A stretch of DNA of 51,205 bases, taken from Nocardioides limicola (GTDB lineage: Bacteria > Actinomycetota > Actinomycetes > Propionibacteriales > Nocardioidaceae). The notes under the pieces were generated by a model that was not told the origin of the DNA, did no database searches, and saw only the letters and a program-made list of their open reading frames with translations. The position numbers were made by a program, and so were the translations under genes. The stretch is taken from NCBI RefSeq assembly GCF_016827675.1, contig NZ_JAERJA010000016.1, positions 1 through 51,205 on the forward strand. The letters are read 5' to 3'. Positions within the stretch are counted from its first letter, which is position 1; each line of letters starts with the position of its first letter. This document shows positions 43,198 to 51,205 of this stretch, piece after piece.

Positions 43198-44091
43198 ATG
43201 CTGTGGAGGATGCGTACGACGTTGCCGGACCGACCGGGGGCGCTGGCGGCGTTGGCGAAGCAATGCGGCGACGCCGGGGTCAACATCCTCGGTCTGCAGA
43301 TCTTCCCGGGCGTCGAAGCGGTCACCGACGAACTGGTGCTGCGCACCCCCAACCACTGGCGACTCAGCGACGTGGTCGGCCTCATCGAAGGCGCCGGGGG
43401 TGAGCAGGTCGCCGGCAACGAGTGCACCGAGGCGGCGCTGATCGACCAGCCTGCCCGGTACGTGCAGGCGGCCCGCAGCATCATCGCGCAACCGGCCTCG
43501 TTCCCCGAGGTGGTGGCCAGACTCTTCGACGCCGAGGCCGACCCGGCCGGCGTCGAGGACTCGCGGGACGTGATGGACATGCTGGTGGGTGAGGTCGCGG
43601 TCCAGGTGCGGCGTACCGCCCCGTTCACCGCCACCGAGCACGCCCGTGGCGCCGCGATGGCTGACCTGGTCGGCGACGTGTTGGCACGCAGCCGGGCCGC
43701 GGACCCGATCCTGGCCGCCCCGGGGCGACGGCTCGGCATCGGCGCCACCCCGGACTACCAGCACACCGATGTGGCGGTGACCGCCCTGGTCGACGGGGTC
43801 ACCGTCGGCGTGGCCGCGCTGGCCGACGAGGCAGCAGCGGGGGTCAGGCACGTGTCGCTGCGGGTCGACCCGGCGTGGCAGCGTCGCGGTATCGGCACCC
43901 GGCTGCTCGCCGACGTGGCCAGGGTCGCCAGCGCCGCCGGTGTCGTGGAGATCCTGATCTCCACCCGGGCCGACAACCAGGCGGTGCTGCCGATGGTGCT
44001 GGCCGCCGGATTGCGGGGCCGGATCCGGATGTCGGGGGAGACCCTGACGGTCCGGATCGGGGTGCGTGACCTGCGTCCCATCCCCGCATGA
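43198..44091 (+). CDS. ACT domain - GNAT acetyltransferase fusion
   Basis: A 297-residue protein. Residues 1-75 are an ACT domain (RMRTTLPDRPGALAALAKQCGDAGVNILGLQIF), a small-molecule sensor usually for amino acids. Residues about 150-297 are a GNAT domain (VSLRVDPAWQRRGIGTRLLADVARVA is the acetyl-CoA site). The middle is helical. This suggests acetyltransfer controlled by an amino acid. GGAGGGGAG precedes ATG 43198. It ends 40 bases before guaB. Confidence 0.87.
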   Translation: MLWRMRTTLPDRPGALAALAKQCGDAGVNILGLQIFPGVEAVTDELVLRTPNHWRLSDVVGLIEGAGGEQVAGNECTEAALIDQPARYVQAARSIIAQPASFPEVVARLFDAEADPAGVEDSRDVMDMLVGEVAVQVRRTAPFTATEHARGAAMADLVGDVLARSRAADPILAAPGRRLGIGATPDYQHTDVAVTALVDGVTVGVAALADEAAAGVRHVSLRVDPAWQRRGIGTRLLADVARVASAAGVVEILISTRADNQAVLPMVLAAGLRGRIRMSGETLTVRIGVRDLRPIPA

Positions 44092-44119
44092 CGGGTCAGG
44101 GGCAACGCGTCCCAGCCCG

Positions 44120-44125
44120 TACAAT
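44120..44125 (+). promoter_or_regulatory. -10 element of guaB (leaderless)
   Basis: TACAAT followed by six bases and ATG 44132. RNA would begin at the start codon itself. Confidence 0.55.
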
Positions 44126-44131
44126 CTGCGC

Positions 44132-45634
44132 ATGGAGCTCCCGGACAAGTTCGCCCCGCTCGGCCTCACCTTCGACGACGTGCTGCTGCTGCCCGGCGAG
44201 TCCGATCTCAACCCGGCCGAGATCGACACCACCAGCCGGCTGACCCGGGAGATCTCGATCAAGGCGCCGTTGATCAGCGCCGCCATGGACACCGTCACCG
44301 AGTCGCGGATGGCGATCGCGATGGCCCGCCAGGGCGGCATCGGGGTGCTGCACCGGAACCTGTCGGTGGAGGATCAGGCCTACCAGGTCGACCTGGTCAA
44401 GCGCACCCAGACCGGCATCATCTCCAACCCGGTCACCATCGGCCCGGACGCGACCCTGGAGGAGCTGGACCACGTCTGTGGCCAGTACCGGGTCTCCGGC
44501 CTCCCGGTGGTGGACAGCGACTACCGACTGCTGGGCATCTGCACCAACCGTGACCTGCGGTTCACCCCGGTCGCCGAGTGGGCCACCACCAAGGTCAACG
44601 AGGTGATGACCCCGATGCCGCTGGTCACCGCGCCGGAGGGGATCAGCCGCCAGGCGGCCACCGAACTGCTGCGTCAGCACAAGCGCGAGCGGCTGCCGCT
44701 GATCGGCGAGGACGGTCGGCTGGCCGGACTGATCACCGTCAAGGACTTCGTCAAGTCCGAGCAGTTCCCCGACGCCTCCAAGGACGCCGACGGTCGGCTG
44801 CTGGTGGGTGCGGCAGTCGGCTACTTCGGTGACGCCTGGACCCGGGCGACCACGCTGGTCGAGGCCGGCGTCGACGTCCTGGTCGCCGACACCGCACACG
44901 GCCACGTCCGGATGCTGCTGGAGATGGTGCGTCGGCTGAAGACGGATCCGGCCACTCGCCACGTGCAGGTGATCGGCGGCAACGTCGCCACCCGGGCCGG
45001 CGCCCAGGCGTTCGTGGATGCCGGCGCCGACGCCGTCAAGGTCGGCTTCGGCCCCGGGTCGATCTGCACCACCCGGGTGGTCACCGGTTGTGGCGTTCCG
45101 CAGATCACCGCCGTCTACGAGGCCTCACTGGCCTGCGGGCCGGCGGGAGTGCCGGTGATCGCCGACGGCGGCGTGCAGCAGTCCGGCGACCTGGCCAAGG
45201 CGATCGTGGCCGGTGCCGAGACGATCATGGTGGGCTCGATGCTGGCCGGCTGCGAGGAGTCCCCGGGGGACGTCGTACTCGTCAACGGCAAGCAGTACAA
45301 GGCCTACCGGGGGATGGGCTCGATGGGCGCGATGAGCAGCCGGGGCAAGAAGTCCTACTCCAAGGACCGCTACTTCCAGGCTGAGGTGAGCAGCGACGAC
45401 AAGATCGTCCCCGAGGGCATCGAGGGGCAGGTCGCCTACCGCGGACCGCTGTCCGGGGTGGCCCACCAACTCATCGGCGGCTTGAACCAGTCGATGTTCT
45501 ATGTCGGCGCCCGGACGATCCCGGAGCTGCAGGAGAAGGGCCGCTTCATCCGGATCACTCAGGCCTCCCTCAAGGAGAGCCACCCGCACGACATCCAGAT
45601 GACCGTCGAGGCGCCCAACTACACCACGTCGTGA
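44132..45634 (+). CDS. guaB: Inosine-5'-monophosphate dehydrogenase
   Basis: Oxidises IMP to XMP, the committed step of GMP synthesis. The protein has 500 residues. It has FDDVLLLPGESD, ISAAMDTVTE, a CBS pair at about residues 95-210 (SNPVTIGPDATLEELD, MTPMPLVTAPEGIS), the catalytic Cys312 in GFGPGSICTTRVVTG, and the flap GMGSMGAM. guaB3 follows by 30 bases. Confidence 0.98.
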   Translation: MELPDKFAPLGLTFDDVLLLPGESDLNPAEIDTTSRLTREISIKAPLISAAMDTVTESRMAIAMARQGGIGVLHRNLSVEDQAYQVDLVKRTQTGIISNPVTIGPDATLEELDHVCGQYRVSGLPVVDSDYRLLGICTNRDLRFTPVAEWATTKVNEVMTPMPLVTAPEGISRQAATELLRQHKRERLPLIGEDGRLAGLITVKDFVKSEQFPDASKDADGRLLVGAAVGYFGDAWTRATTLVEAGVDVLVADTAHGHVRMLLEMVRRLKTDPATRHVQVIGGNVATRAGAQAFVDAGADAVKVGFGPGSICTTRVVTGCGVPQITAVYEASLACGPAGVPVIADGGVQQSGDLAKAIVAGAETIMVGSMLAGCEESPGDVVLVNGKQYKAYRGMGSMGAMSSRGKKSYSKDRYFQAEVSSDDKIVPEGIEGQVAYRGPLSGVAHQLIGGLNQSMFYVGARTIPELQEKGRFIRITQASLKESHPHDIQMTVEAPNYTTS

Positions 45635-45651
45635 CCCGCTGACTCCTCCTC

Positions 45652-45657
45652 TAGACT
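45652..45657 (+). promoter_or_regulatory. -10 element of guaB3 (leaderless)
   Basis: TAGACT lies seven bases before GTG 45665, 17 bases after the guaB stop. Confidence 0.5.
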
Positions 45658-45664
45658 CTTGCGA

Positions 45665-46771
45665 GTGACCGAGATCGAGATCGGCCGCGCCAAGCGCGCC
45701 CGCCGGGCCTACTCCTTCGACGACATCGCGATCGTGCCCTCGCGGCGCACCCGCGACCCCGAGGAGGTCAGTGTCGCCTGGCAGATCGACGCCTACCGCT
45801 TCGACCTCCCGGTGGTGGCGGCGCCGATGGATTCGGTGATGTCCCCGGAGACCGCGATCGCGCTGGGCCGCTTCGGTGGCCTCGGCGTGCTCGACCTCGA
45901 GGGACTGTGGACCCGGTACGAGGACCCCGCCCCGCTGCTCGACGAGGTCGCGGCGATGCGGGGGCCGGCCGCCACCGGCCGGTTGCAGGAGATCTATGCC
46001 GAACCCGTCAAGGCGGAGTTGATCACCGCCCGGCTCAACCAGATGCGCGACGCGGGTGTCACGGTGGCCGGGTCGCTGTCCCCGCAGCGGACCAAGGAGT
46101 TCGCCAAGTGCGTGGTGGACGCCGGCGTCGACATGTTCGTGATCCGCGGCACCACCGTGTCGGCCGAGCACGTCTCCAGCCAGGCCGAGCCGCTGAACCT
46201 CAAGGAGTTCATCTACGAGCTCGACGTCCCGGTGATCGTCGGTGGCTGCGCCACCTATCAGGCGGCCCTGCACCTGATGCGCACCGGCGCGGCGGGGGTC
46301 CTGGTCGGATTCGGTGGCGGCGCCGCCCACACCACCCGCACCGTGCTCGGGGTGGCGGTGCCGATGGCCTCCGCGGTGGCCGACGTGGCCGCCGCCCGTC
46401 GCGACTACCTGGACGAGTCCGGTGGTCGCTACGTGCACGTGATCGCCGACGGGTCGATCGGCCGCAGCGGCGACATCTCCAAGGCGATCGCCTGCGGTGC
46501 CGACGCGGTGATGGTCGGGTCGCCGTTGGCGCGGGCGTCGGAGGCTCCCGGTCGTGGCTTCCACTGGGGTGCCGAGGCTTGGCACCCGCTGCTGCCTCGC
46601 GGCGAGCGGGTCGAGTTCGGCAGCGTCGGCACGCTGGAGGAGATCCTGTTCGGCCCCTCCCGGGTCGCCGACGGCACGATGAACCTGATCGGCGCCCTGA
46701 CCCGGTCGATGGCCACCACCGGCTACACCGAGCTCAAGGAGTTCCAGCGGGTCGAGGTCGTCGTCCAGTGA
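45665..46771 (+). CDS. guaB3: GuaB3 family IMP dehydrogenase-related protein
   Basis: A 368-residue IMPDH/GMPR-superfamily protein without CBS domains. It begins EIEIGRAKRARRAYSFDDIAIVPSRRTRD (as IGRAKRARRAY and FDDIAIVPSRRTRD). The loop that carries the catalytic Cys in IMPDH (GPGSICTTR) reads FGGGAAHTTR, so that Cys is absent. VPVIVGGCATYQAALHL is the GuaB3 signature. GuaB3 from cyanobacteria has been reported to act as a GMP reductase; whether that holds for actinobacterial forms is not established here. Confidence 0.9.
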   Translation: MTEIEIGRAKRARRAYSFDDIAIVPSRRTRDPEEVSVAWQIDAYRFDLPVVAAPMDSVMSPETAIALGRFGGLGVLDLEGLWTRYEDPAPLLDEVAAMRGPAATGRLQEIYAEPVKAELITARLNQMRDAGVTVAGSLSPQRTKEFAKCVVDAGVDMFVIRGTTVSAEHVSSQAEPLNLKEFIYELDVPVIVGGCATYQAALHLMRTGAAGVLVGFGGGAAHTTRTVLGVAVPMASAVADVAAARRDYLDESGGRYVHVIADGSIGRSGDISKAIACGADAVMVGSPLARASEAPGRGFHWGAEAWHPLLPRGERVEFGSVGTLEEILFGPSRVADGTMNLIGALTRSMATTGYTELKEFQRVEVVVQ

Positions 46772-46775
46772 CGCC

Positions 46776-47567
46776 GTGAACCTGCGCGTTGCGGCGGGCC
46801 AAGGGACCTCCGTCTCGGGCGACCTGACCACCAATGTGGCCACCGCGGTCCGGCTGGTCGATCGAGCTGCCGACGCAGGGGTCCGGCTGTTGGTGCTGCC
46901 CGAGGCGTTCCTGACCGGGTACGACGAACAGGTCTTCGCCGGGCCGTTGCCGGACGCGGAGGATGTGGCATGGCTGGCTCCCCTGCAGGAGGCGGCAGTG
47001 CGCGCGAACGGCACGGTGGTGACCTGCCTGCCGTTGCTGCGCGCCGGCGTACCCCGGCTGGCGATGCTGGTGGCGCAACCCGACGGGCGGGTGGACTTCC
47101 CCTACGACAAGCAGCACCTCGACGGGGTTGAGAAGCGGTACTTCACCCCCGGTGACCACGGCACTTCGCTGCGGATCGAGGGCGTCGAGCTCGGCCTGTC
47201 GATCTGCTACGACGGCTGCTTCCCCGAGCACGCCCGGGCAGCAGCGGCCGACGGGGCGATCGGCTACCTCAACTCCGCGGCGTACTTCGCCGGTGGCGAG
47301 CACCGGCGCGACGTCTACTACGCCGCCCGCGCGGTCGAGAACGGCATGTACGTCGTCTTCGCCGGGTTGACGGGTCGGTGCGGGCCGAACCGGTTCATCG
47401 GCGGGTCGGCGGTCTACGACCCGGAGGGTCGGGCAGTGGCCCGGCTGGGTGAGGAGGAGGGGTTGGCCATCGCCGAACTCGACCCCGAGTTGGTGGCGGC
47501 GACGCGGGCTCGGCACACCATGCTCGCCGATCATCGTGGGGATCTGGGAGAGCGTCGCTATGGCTGA
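46776..47567 (+). CDS. Carbon-nitrogen hydrolase (nitrilase superfamily)
   Basis: A 263-residue amidohydrolase. The Glu-Lys-Cys triad is visible: Glu in LVLPEAFLTGY, Lys in YDKQHLDGVEKRYF and Cys144 in LSICYDGCFPEHAR. It lacks a second domain. Starts GTG 46776, four bases after guaB3. The substrate is unknown; omega-amidase-like or N-carbamoyl amidase roles are possible. Confidence 0.9.
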   Translation: MNLRVAAGQGTSVSGDLTTNVATAVRLVDRAADAGVRLLVLPEAFLTGYDEQVFAGPLPDAEDVAWLAPLQEAAVRANGTVVTCLPLLRAGVPRLAMLVAQPDGRVDFPYDKQHLDGVEKRYFTPGDHGTSLRIEGVELGLSICYDGCFPEHARAAAADGAIGYLNSAAYFAGGEHRRDVYYAARAVENGMYVVFAGLTGRCGPNRFIGGSAVYDPEGRAVARLGEEEGLAIAELDPELVAATRARHTMLADHRGDLGERRYG

Positions 47568-47612
47568 GGCGTTGTGCCCCACCTCACGGCCCTCGGCTGC
47601 AAGGATGGGGTC

Positions 47613-49328
47613 ATGAGCATTCCCTCCGCGCTCAACCCGCAATCCCGTCAGGCATCCATCGCCGCGTTGACCGCGCCGGAGGTGGAGCTCGACGTGCTGG
47701 TGGTCGGCGGTGGCGTGGTCGGTGTGGGCACCGCGTTGGACGCGGCGACCCGAGGTCTGTCGACGGCCCTGCTGGAGCAACGCGACCTCGGCTCGGGCAC
47801 CTCGAGCCGGAGCAGCAAGCTGATCCATGGCGGATTGCGGTACCTGGAGATGCTCGACTTCGGTCTGGTCCGCGAGGCGCTCTCCGAGCGGGGCCTGCTG
47901 CTGACCCGGCTGGCGCCGCACCTGGTGCAGCCGGTGCCGTTCCTGTACCCGATCTCCCGGTGGGAGCGTCCCTACGTCGGCGCTGGGGTGGCCCTCTATG
48001 ACGCGCTGGCGAGGATGGGCCGCTACGACGTCGGTGTGCCACGGCATCGGCACCTGTTCCGCAGGCAGGTCGCCCGGATCGCGCCGGACTTCCGCAGCGA
48101 GGAGGTCACCGGCGCGATCAAGTACTGGGACTGTCAGGTCGACGACGCCCGACTGGTCCTCACCATCGCGCGCACCGCCGCGCACCACGGCGCGCATGTG
48201 CTGACCCGGGTCAAGGTCACCGGCTTCATCCGGGAGGGGGAGCGGGTGGTCGGCGTCTCCGCACGTGACCTGGAGACCGGGCAGGAGATCACGGTCCGTG
48301 CCCGTGCGGTGGTCAACGCGGCCGGGGTGTGGACCGACGAGATCCAGGAGATGGTCGGCGGTCGGGGAGCGCTGAACGTCCAGGCCAGCAAGGGCATCCA
48401 CCTGGTGGTGCCGCGGGACCGGATCCGCTCCGAGGCGGGGTTCATCACCAAGACCACCGTGTCGGTGCTCTTCGTGATCCCGTGGGGCCGGCACTGGATC
48501 ATCGGCACCACCGACACCCCCTGGGGCCTCGACAAGGCGCATCCGGCAGCCAGTCGCGCCGACATCGACTACGTGCTGGACAACGTCAACAAGATCCTCC
48601 GCGAACCCCTCACCCACGACGACGTGGAGGGCGTGTACGCCGGGCTGCGGCCGCTGCTCACCGGTGAGTCGGAGCCGACCAGCAAGATCTCGCGAGAGCA
48701 CACGGTGGTCACACCGGTGCCTGGCCTGGTGATGATCGCGGGCGGCAAGCTCACCACCTATCGGGTGATGGCCAAGGACGCCGTGGATGCGGCTGCGCAC
48801 TCGTTGCGTGCCACTTCGGGCGGTGACGTCCGTCGTTCGATCACCGACCGGGTGCCGTTGGTGGGGGCGGACGGCTATGAGGCGCGGTCCAACCAGCGAG
48901 TGCTGCTGGCGCGACGGTCCGGGTTGCATGTGGCCCGGATCGACCACCTACTGGGCCGGTACGGCGGGATGATCGATGACCTGTTGGGGCTGATCGCGGA
49001 GCGCCCGGAGTTGGCGGCCGAGTTGCCCGGGGCTGAGGACTATCTGCAGGCCGAGGTGGTGTACGCCGTCACCCACGAGGGCGTACTGCATCTGGATGAC
49101 CTGTTGATCCGGCGTACTCGGGCAACGTTCGAGTACTTCGACCGTGGCGTGGCCGCCGCCGAACCTGCTGCCCGGTTGATGGCAGCGGAGTTGGGCTGGG
49201 ACGCCGAGCGGACCGCCAGCGAGGTCGACCACTATCTGCGTCGCGTGGAGGCGGAGCGGCGCAGTCAGGCGATGCTCACCGACCAGGAGGCCGACGAGGC
49301 GAGGGTGCGGTCACGCCACGGCGTGTGA
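47613..49328 (+). CDS. glpD: Glycerol-3-phosphate dehydrogenase (FAD, aerobic type)
   Basis: Oxidises sn-glycerol-3-phosphate to dihydroxyacetone phosphate and feeds electrons to quinones at the membrane. The protein has 571 residues. It has the FAD motif DVLVVGGGVVGVGTALDAATRG (first half VVGGGVVGVGTAL), GSGTSSRSSKLIHGGLRYLE, the substrate-side HWIIGTTDTPW, GGKLTTYRVMAKDAV, and a C-terminal helical domain with THEGVLHLDDLLIRRTR. ATG 47613 gives a normal N-terminus. Confidence 0.97.
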   Translation: MSIPSALNPQSRQASIAALTAPEVELDVLVVGGGVVGVGTALDAATRGLSTALLEQRDLGSGTSSRSSKLIHGGLRYLEMLDFGLVREALSERGLLLTRLAPHLVQPVPFLYPISRWERPYVGAGVALYDALARMGRYDVGVPRHRHLFRRQVARIAPDFRSEEVTGAIKYWDCQVDDARLVLTIARTAAHHGAHVLTRVKVTGFIREGERVVGVSARDLETGQEITVRARAVVNAAGVWTDEIQEMVGGRGALNVQASKGIHLVVPRDRIRSEAGFITKTTVSVLFVIPWGRHWIIGTTDTPWGLDKAHPAASRADIDYVLDNVNKILREPLTHDDVEGVYAGLRPLLTGESEPTSKISREHTVVTPVPGLVMIAGGKLTTYRVMAKDAVDAAAHSLRATSGGDVRRSITDRVPLVGADGYEARSNQRVLLARRSGLHVARIDHLLGRYGGMIDDLLGLIAERPELAAELPGAEDYLQAEVVYAVTHEGVLHLDDLLIRRTRATFEYFDRGVAAAEPAARLMAAELGWDAERTASEVDHYLRRVEAERRSQAMLTDQEADEARVRSRHGV

Positions 49329-49348
49329 CTCGCTGAGCCGGGACGGTT

Positions 49349-50095
49349 TCAGCAGGTGTGGCAGGGCACCCCGTTGATCGTCTTCACACCGTTGGTCCGC
49401 GACCAGCCGACCGTGCGTCTCGGCGTCCAGGCGCGGGCCTTGTGGAACCCGGGACGGGACACGATGACCCGTACCTTGATCCGGGAGCCGGCGTGGCGGC
49501 GACGCAGTGGGAACTCCTTCTTGTTCCGGAGCCGGGGCAGCGGCCGATAGCGGGAGGCGTCGGGCCGCTTGATGAACCATCGGTACTCGATGCTTTGGGG
49601 CCTCGGTGTCCAGCGTCTGGGCTGGACCTTGGCGCTTCCTCCCACGATCACGAACCCGTAGATGGTGGGAGGCATGCTCTGGTGGAAGACCCCGGGATAG
49701 ACCCTCTTGGCGGCGCTGACGACCTGCACCGGATCGGCGTCCGGGTGGTGGGCCGTCACCGCCACCTGCAGCATCGCGTCGAGATGCCGGAGTCGGGGCT
49801 CGAACATCTGGTCGGTAGCCCCTGCTTCTGGCTCTCCGTCCACCAGCCACTGGTAGCTGAACTCGATGTCGGGGTACTCACTGTGGTTCCACCTCCCGTA
49901 GTTGGCGTACGCGTACCCGCGGACACGGGGCACCCCGCCCACCTCTGGAGGAATCTCATTGACCAGACCACGTGGGGACGGGCCGTCGGTGGCCGCCGCC
50001 GCGGTCAGGGGAAACATGCTCGCGATGAGGAGTCCGAGAGCCGCAACGAGAATGACAGCGGCATTGCTGAGCCGGGGGGTCGTCCGAGATGACAT
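49349..50095 (-). CDS. Secreted protein with Ig-like repeats
   Basis: A 248-residue protein of unknown role. The signal peptide is residues 1-35 (AAVILVAALGLLIASMFPLTAAAA). Two Ig-like modules follow. The first has PDIEFSYQWLVDGEPEAGATDQMF...LQVAVTAHHPDA; the second SIEYRWFIKRPDASRYRPL...IKVRVIVSRPGFHKA. Each shows the Y-W...G/D...V-V-A pattern of actinobacterial surface repeats. It ends VPCHTC with a Cys pair. TAGGGT six bases before ATG 50095 suggests a leaderless mRNA. Convergent with glpD. Confidence 0.8.
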   Translation of the reverse strand: MSSRTTPRLSNAAVILVAALGLLIASMFPLTAAAATDGPSPRGLVNEIPPEVGGVPRVRGYAYANYGRWNHSEYPDIEFSYQWLVDGEPEAGATDQMFEPRLRHLDAMLQVAVTAHHPDADPVQVVSAAKRVYPGVFHQSMPPTIYGFVIVGGSAKVQPRRWTPRPQSIEYRWFIKRPDASRYRPLPRLRNKKEFPLRRRHAGSRIKVRVIVSRPGFHKARAWTPRRTVGWSRTNGVKTINGVPCHTC

Positions 50096-50170
50096 GCAGC
50101 CACCCTAGGGGCAGCGGGGTCCTCACTGTTCCCCGTGTTTGGGCGAGTCCGACTGTGTCAGGATCGAGGG

Positions 50171-50494
50171 ATGACAGCCGTACCCGAACCCGTTCAGGCC
50201 ATGGTGGATGCGATCAATGCCGGTGACACGGAGGCATTCGTACAGGCGTTCACCGCCGATGGCTTCATCGACGACTGGGGCAACGTACGCCGGGGGCCGG
50301 ACGGCGTACGCAGTTGGGCGAGCACTGATGCGATCGGGCAGCAGGCCCGGATGAGCGTGGTGGAGGCCGAAGTGGTCGGGGACCGTGTGACCACGACCTT
50401 CGAGTGGGCGAGCAACCGATTCAACGGGACGTCGACGGGCATCTTCGACGTGGCGGATGGTCGGATCGCGGGCTTCACCATCGGGCCGCACTGA
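50171..50494 (+). CDS. SnoaL/NTF2-like protein
   Basis: A 107-residue single-domain protein of the NTF2-like fold: VQAMVDAINAGDTEAFVQAFTADGFIDDWG is the usual first helix pair and strand, and VTTTFEWASNRFNGTSTGIFDVADGRIAGFTIGP the later sheet. Such proteins can be enzymes or binders; no catalytic pair is obvious. ATG 50171 is preceded by CAGGAT at six bases. Followed by an unrelated small gene. Confidence 0.82.
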   Translation: MTAVPEPVQAMVDAINAGDTEAFVQAFTADGFIDDWGNVRRGPDGVRSWASTDAIGQQARMSVVEAEVVGDRVTTTFEWASNRFNGTSTGIFDVADGRIAGFTIGPH

Positions 50495-50553
50495 GCCTTG
50501 TGCGCCTCCGTGAGGCGTGCCATCGTGGGGCGTTCAGCGACCTGGGAGGATCG

Positions 50554-50994
50554 ATGGCATCACTGAACCCGTACCTCAACTTCGCCGGCAACTGCGCGGA
50601 GGCGTTCGACTTCTACAGGTCTGTCTTCGGCGGTGAGTTCGACGGCCTGATGAAGTTCTCGGACGCTCCACCCGATCCGGCAGCGCCGCTCGACCCCGCG
50701 TTGGCAGACCTGGTCATGCACGTGTCCCTGCCGCTGGGCGACTCGGTGCTGATGGGATCCGATGTTCCCGCCGAGATGGGCACGGTGACGCCGGGCAACA
50801 CCGCCTATGTGTGTGTGAGTCAGGACAGTGTCGACGAGGGGGCCAGGGTCTTCAACGGCCTGACTGCCGGCGGCGACGTGGAGATGCCCTTCGGCAAGCA
50901 GTTCTGGGGCGACTACTTCGGCAGCGGCACCGACAAGTTCGGGATCAAGTGGATGGTCGATGTCGCTGACCCGGAGGCAGGCACGGGCGGCTGA
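50554..50994 (+). CDS. VOC family protein, PhnB-like
   Basis: A 146-residue protein of the vicinal-oxygen-chelate fold, similar to PhnB/3-demethylubiquinone methyltransferase-like members: LNPYLNFAGNCAEAFDFYRSVFGGEF (as LNPYLNF and AFDFYRSVFGG), LADLVMHVSLPLGDSVLMGSD, MPFGKQFWGDYFGSGTDKFGIKWMV. The metal ligands of glyoxalase are not all present, as in other PhnB proteins. GGGAGGA precedes ATG 50554. Function unknown. Confidence 0.88.
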   Translation: MASLNPYLNFAGNCAEAFDFYRSVFGGEFDGLMKFSDAPPDPAAPLDPALADLVMHVSLPLGDSVLMGSDVPAEMGTVTPGNTAYVCVSQDSVDEGARVFNGLTAGGDVEMPFGKQFWGDYFGSGTDKFGIKWMVDVADPEAGTGG

Positions 50995-51039
50995 CCCCCG
51001 TCCACTGAGTGGGGGCCGTGTGGATCGGCGGTCGGTGGC

Positions 51040-51084
51040 GTGGTTCGGCGGTCGAGTAGCGAGCGTCAGCGAGCGTATCGAGAC
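51040..51084 (+). repeat. Copy of the 45-base intergenic repeat
   Basis: Identical over 45 bases to 79-123: it starts GTGGTTCGGCGG, has core TCGAGTAGCGAGCGTCAG and ends TATCGAGAC. It contains the direct pair AGCGAGCG. The rest of the 3' end (50995-51205) holds no gene that I can support. Confidence 0.9.
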
Positions 51085-51205
51085 TGTGAGTCTTTCCTTG
51101 CAGCCCGTGTGCTGGTGGGCTGTGGTCGGTGACCGCGGTTGTGACTCATATCGAGACTGGCTTCGTGCCTTTCCTGGGACTTGTCCGGTCGTGGTCGCCG
51201 GCCCC

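Noticed and set aside
51085..51205. RNA gene or partial CDS at the 3' edge
   Set aside because: No cloverleaf or credible reading frame was found; a second short ATCGAGACT piece at about 51150 is only a fragment of the repeat.

Overview
This window is high-GC DNA with frequent GTG starts, many four-base (ATGA) gene overlaps, and promoters sitting directly on start codons. Together with an hrcA-type (CIRCE) groES-groEL1 locus and the gene order rplM-rpsI-glmM / coaA / glmS-acpS-nnrD-alr / tsaE-tsaB-rimI-tsaD / guaB-guaB3, this points to an actinobacterium, most likely of the order Propionibacteriales (Nocardioides-like). The family-level placement is inference. No rRNA, tRNA, CRISPR array, prophage or insertion sequence was seen.

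Layout. 1-351: intergenic repeats of the 'TCGAGTAGCGAGCG' type; the same 45-base unit recurs at 51040-51084. 352-4669: a membrane O-acyltransferase with an SGNH domain, a DUF2786 protein, truA and an RsmC-like methyltransferase. 4671-8352: an accessory block of five tandem paralogous exported proteins (minus strand) with KxxAVTTxKIKN-type repeats. They form two transcription units (A-B and C-D-E), each preceded by the same 40-bp upstream module. 8497-18384: CoA-disulfide-reductase-like flavoprotein, MOSC protein, gltA, rplM-rpsI, glmM, a PHO-box-preceded Na/Pi transporter, a coiled-coil small protein, a second acyltransferase and coaA. 18500-22390: glmS, acpS, then a structured leader followed by a surface protein and an overlapping sortase. 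22428-29068: nnrD, alr, an alpha/beta hydrolase, a GNAT-TsaE fusion, tsaB, rimI and tsaD, mostly translationally coupled; this combines cell-wall precursor synthesis with t6A tRNA modification.

29143-33755: two paralogous cassettes, each a SigE-family (ECF-like) sigma factor overlapping a single-pass membrane protein with a predicted extracellular propeller-like domain. Both have the same candidate autoregulatory promoter (TGCAACC-N16-CGT). 33839-36693: a GH3 lipoprotein (NagZ-like) and a THUMP-like methyltransferase. 36707-38969: a 4 x 22-bp tandem repeat, two tandem CIRCE operators, groES, a long intercistronic hairpin and a GroEL with a His-rich tail. 39028-39650: a VapBC-type toxin-antitoxin pair. 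39881-43102: an aldehyde dehydrogenase behind a KstR-like operator, a cyclic-nucleotide-binding protein and a class III adenylate cyclase. 43198-47567: an ACT-GNAT protein, guaB, guaB3 and a nitrilase-family amidohydrolase. 47613-50994: glpD, a secreted Ig-like-repeat protein, a SnoaL-like protein and a PhnB-like VOC protein.

The most unusual elements are the five-paralog array with its shared upstream module, the sortase/surface-protein pair lacking an LPXTG motif and the usual active-site arginine, the twin sigma/propeller cassettes, and a 22-bp-period G-rich repeat family found at three intergenic sites in both orientations.
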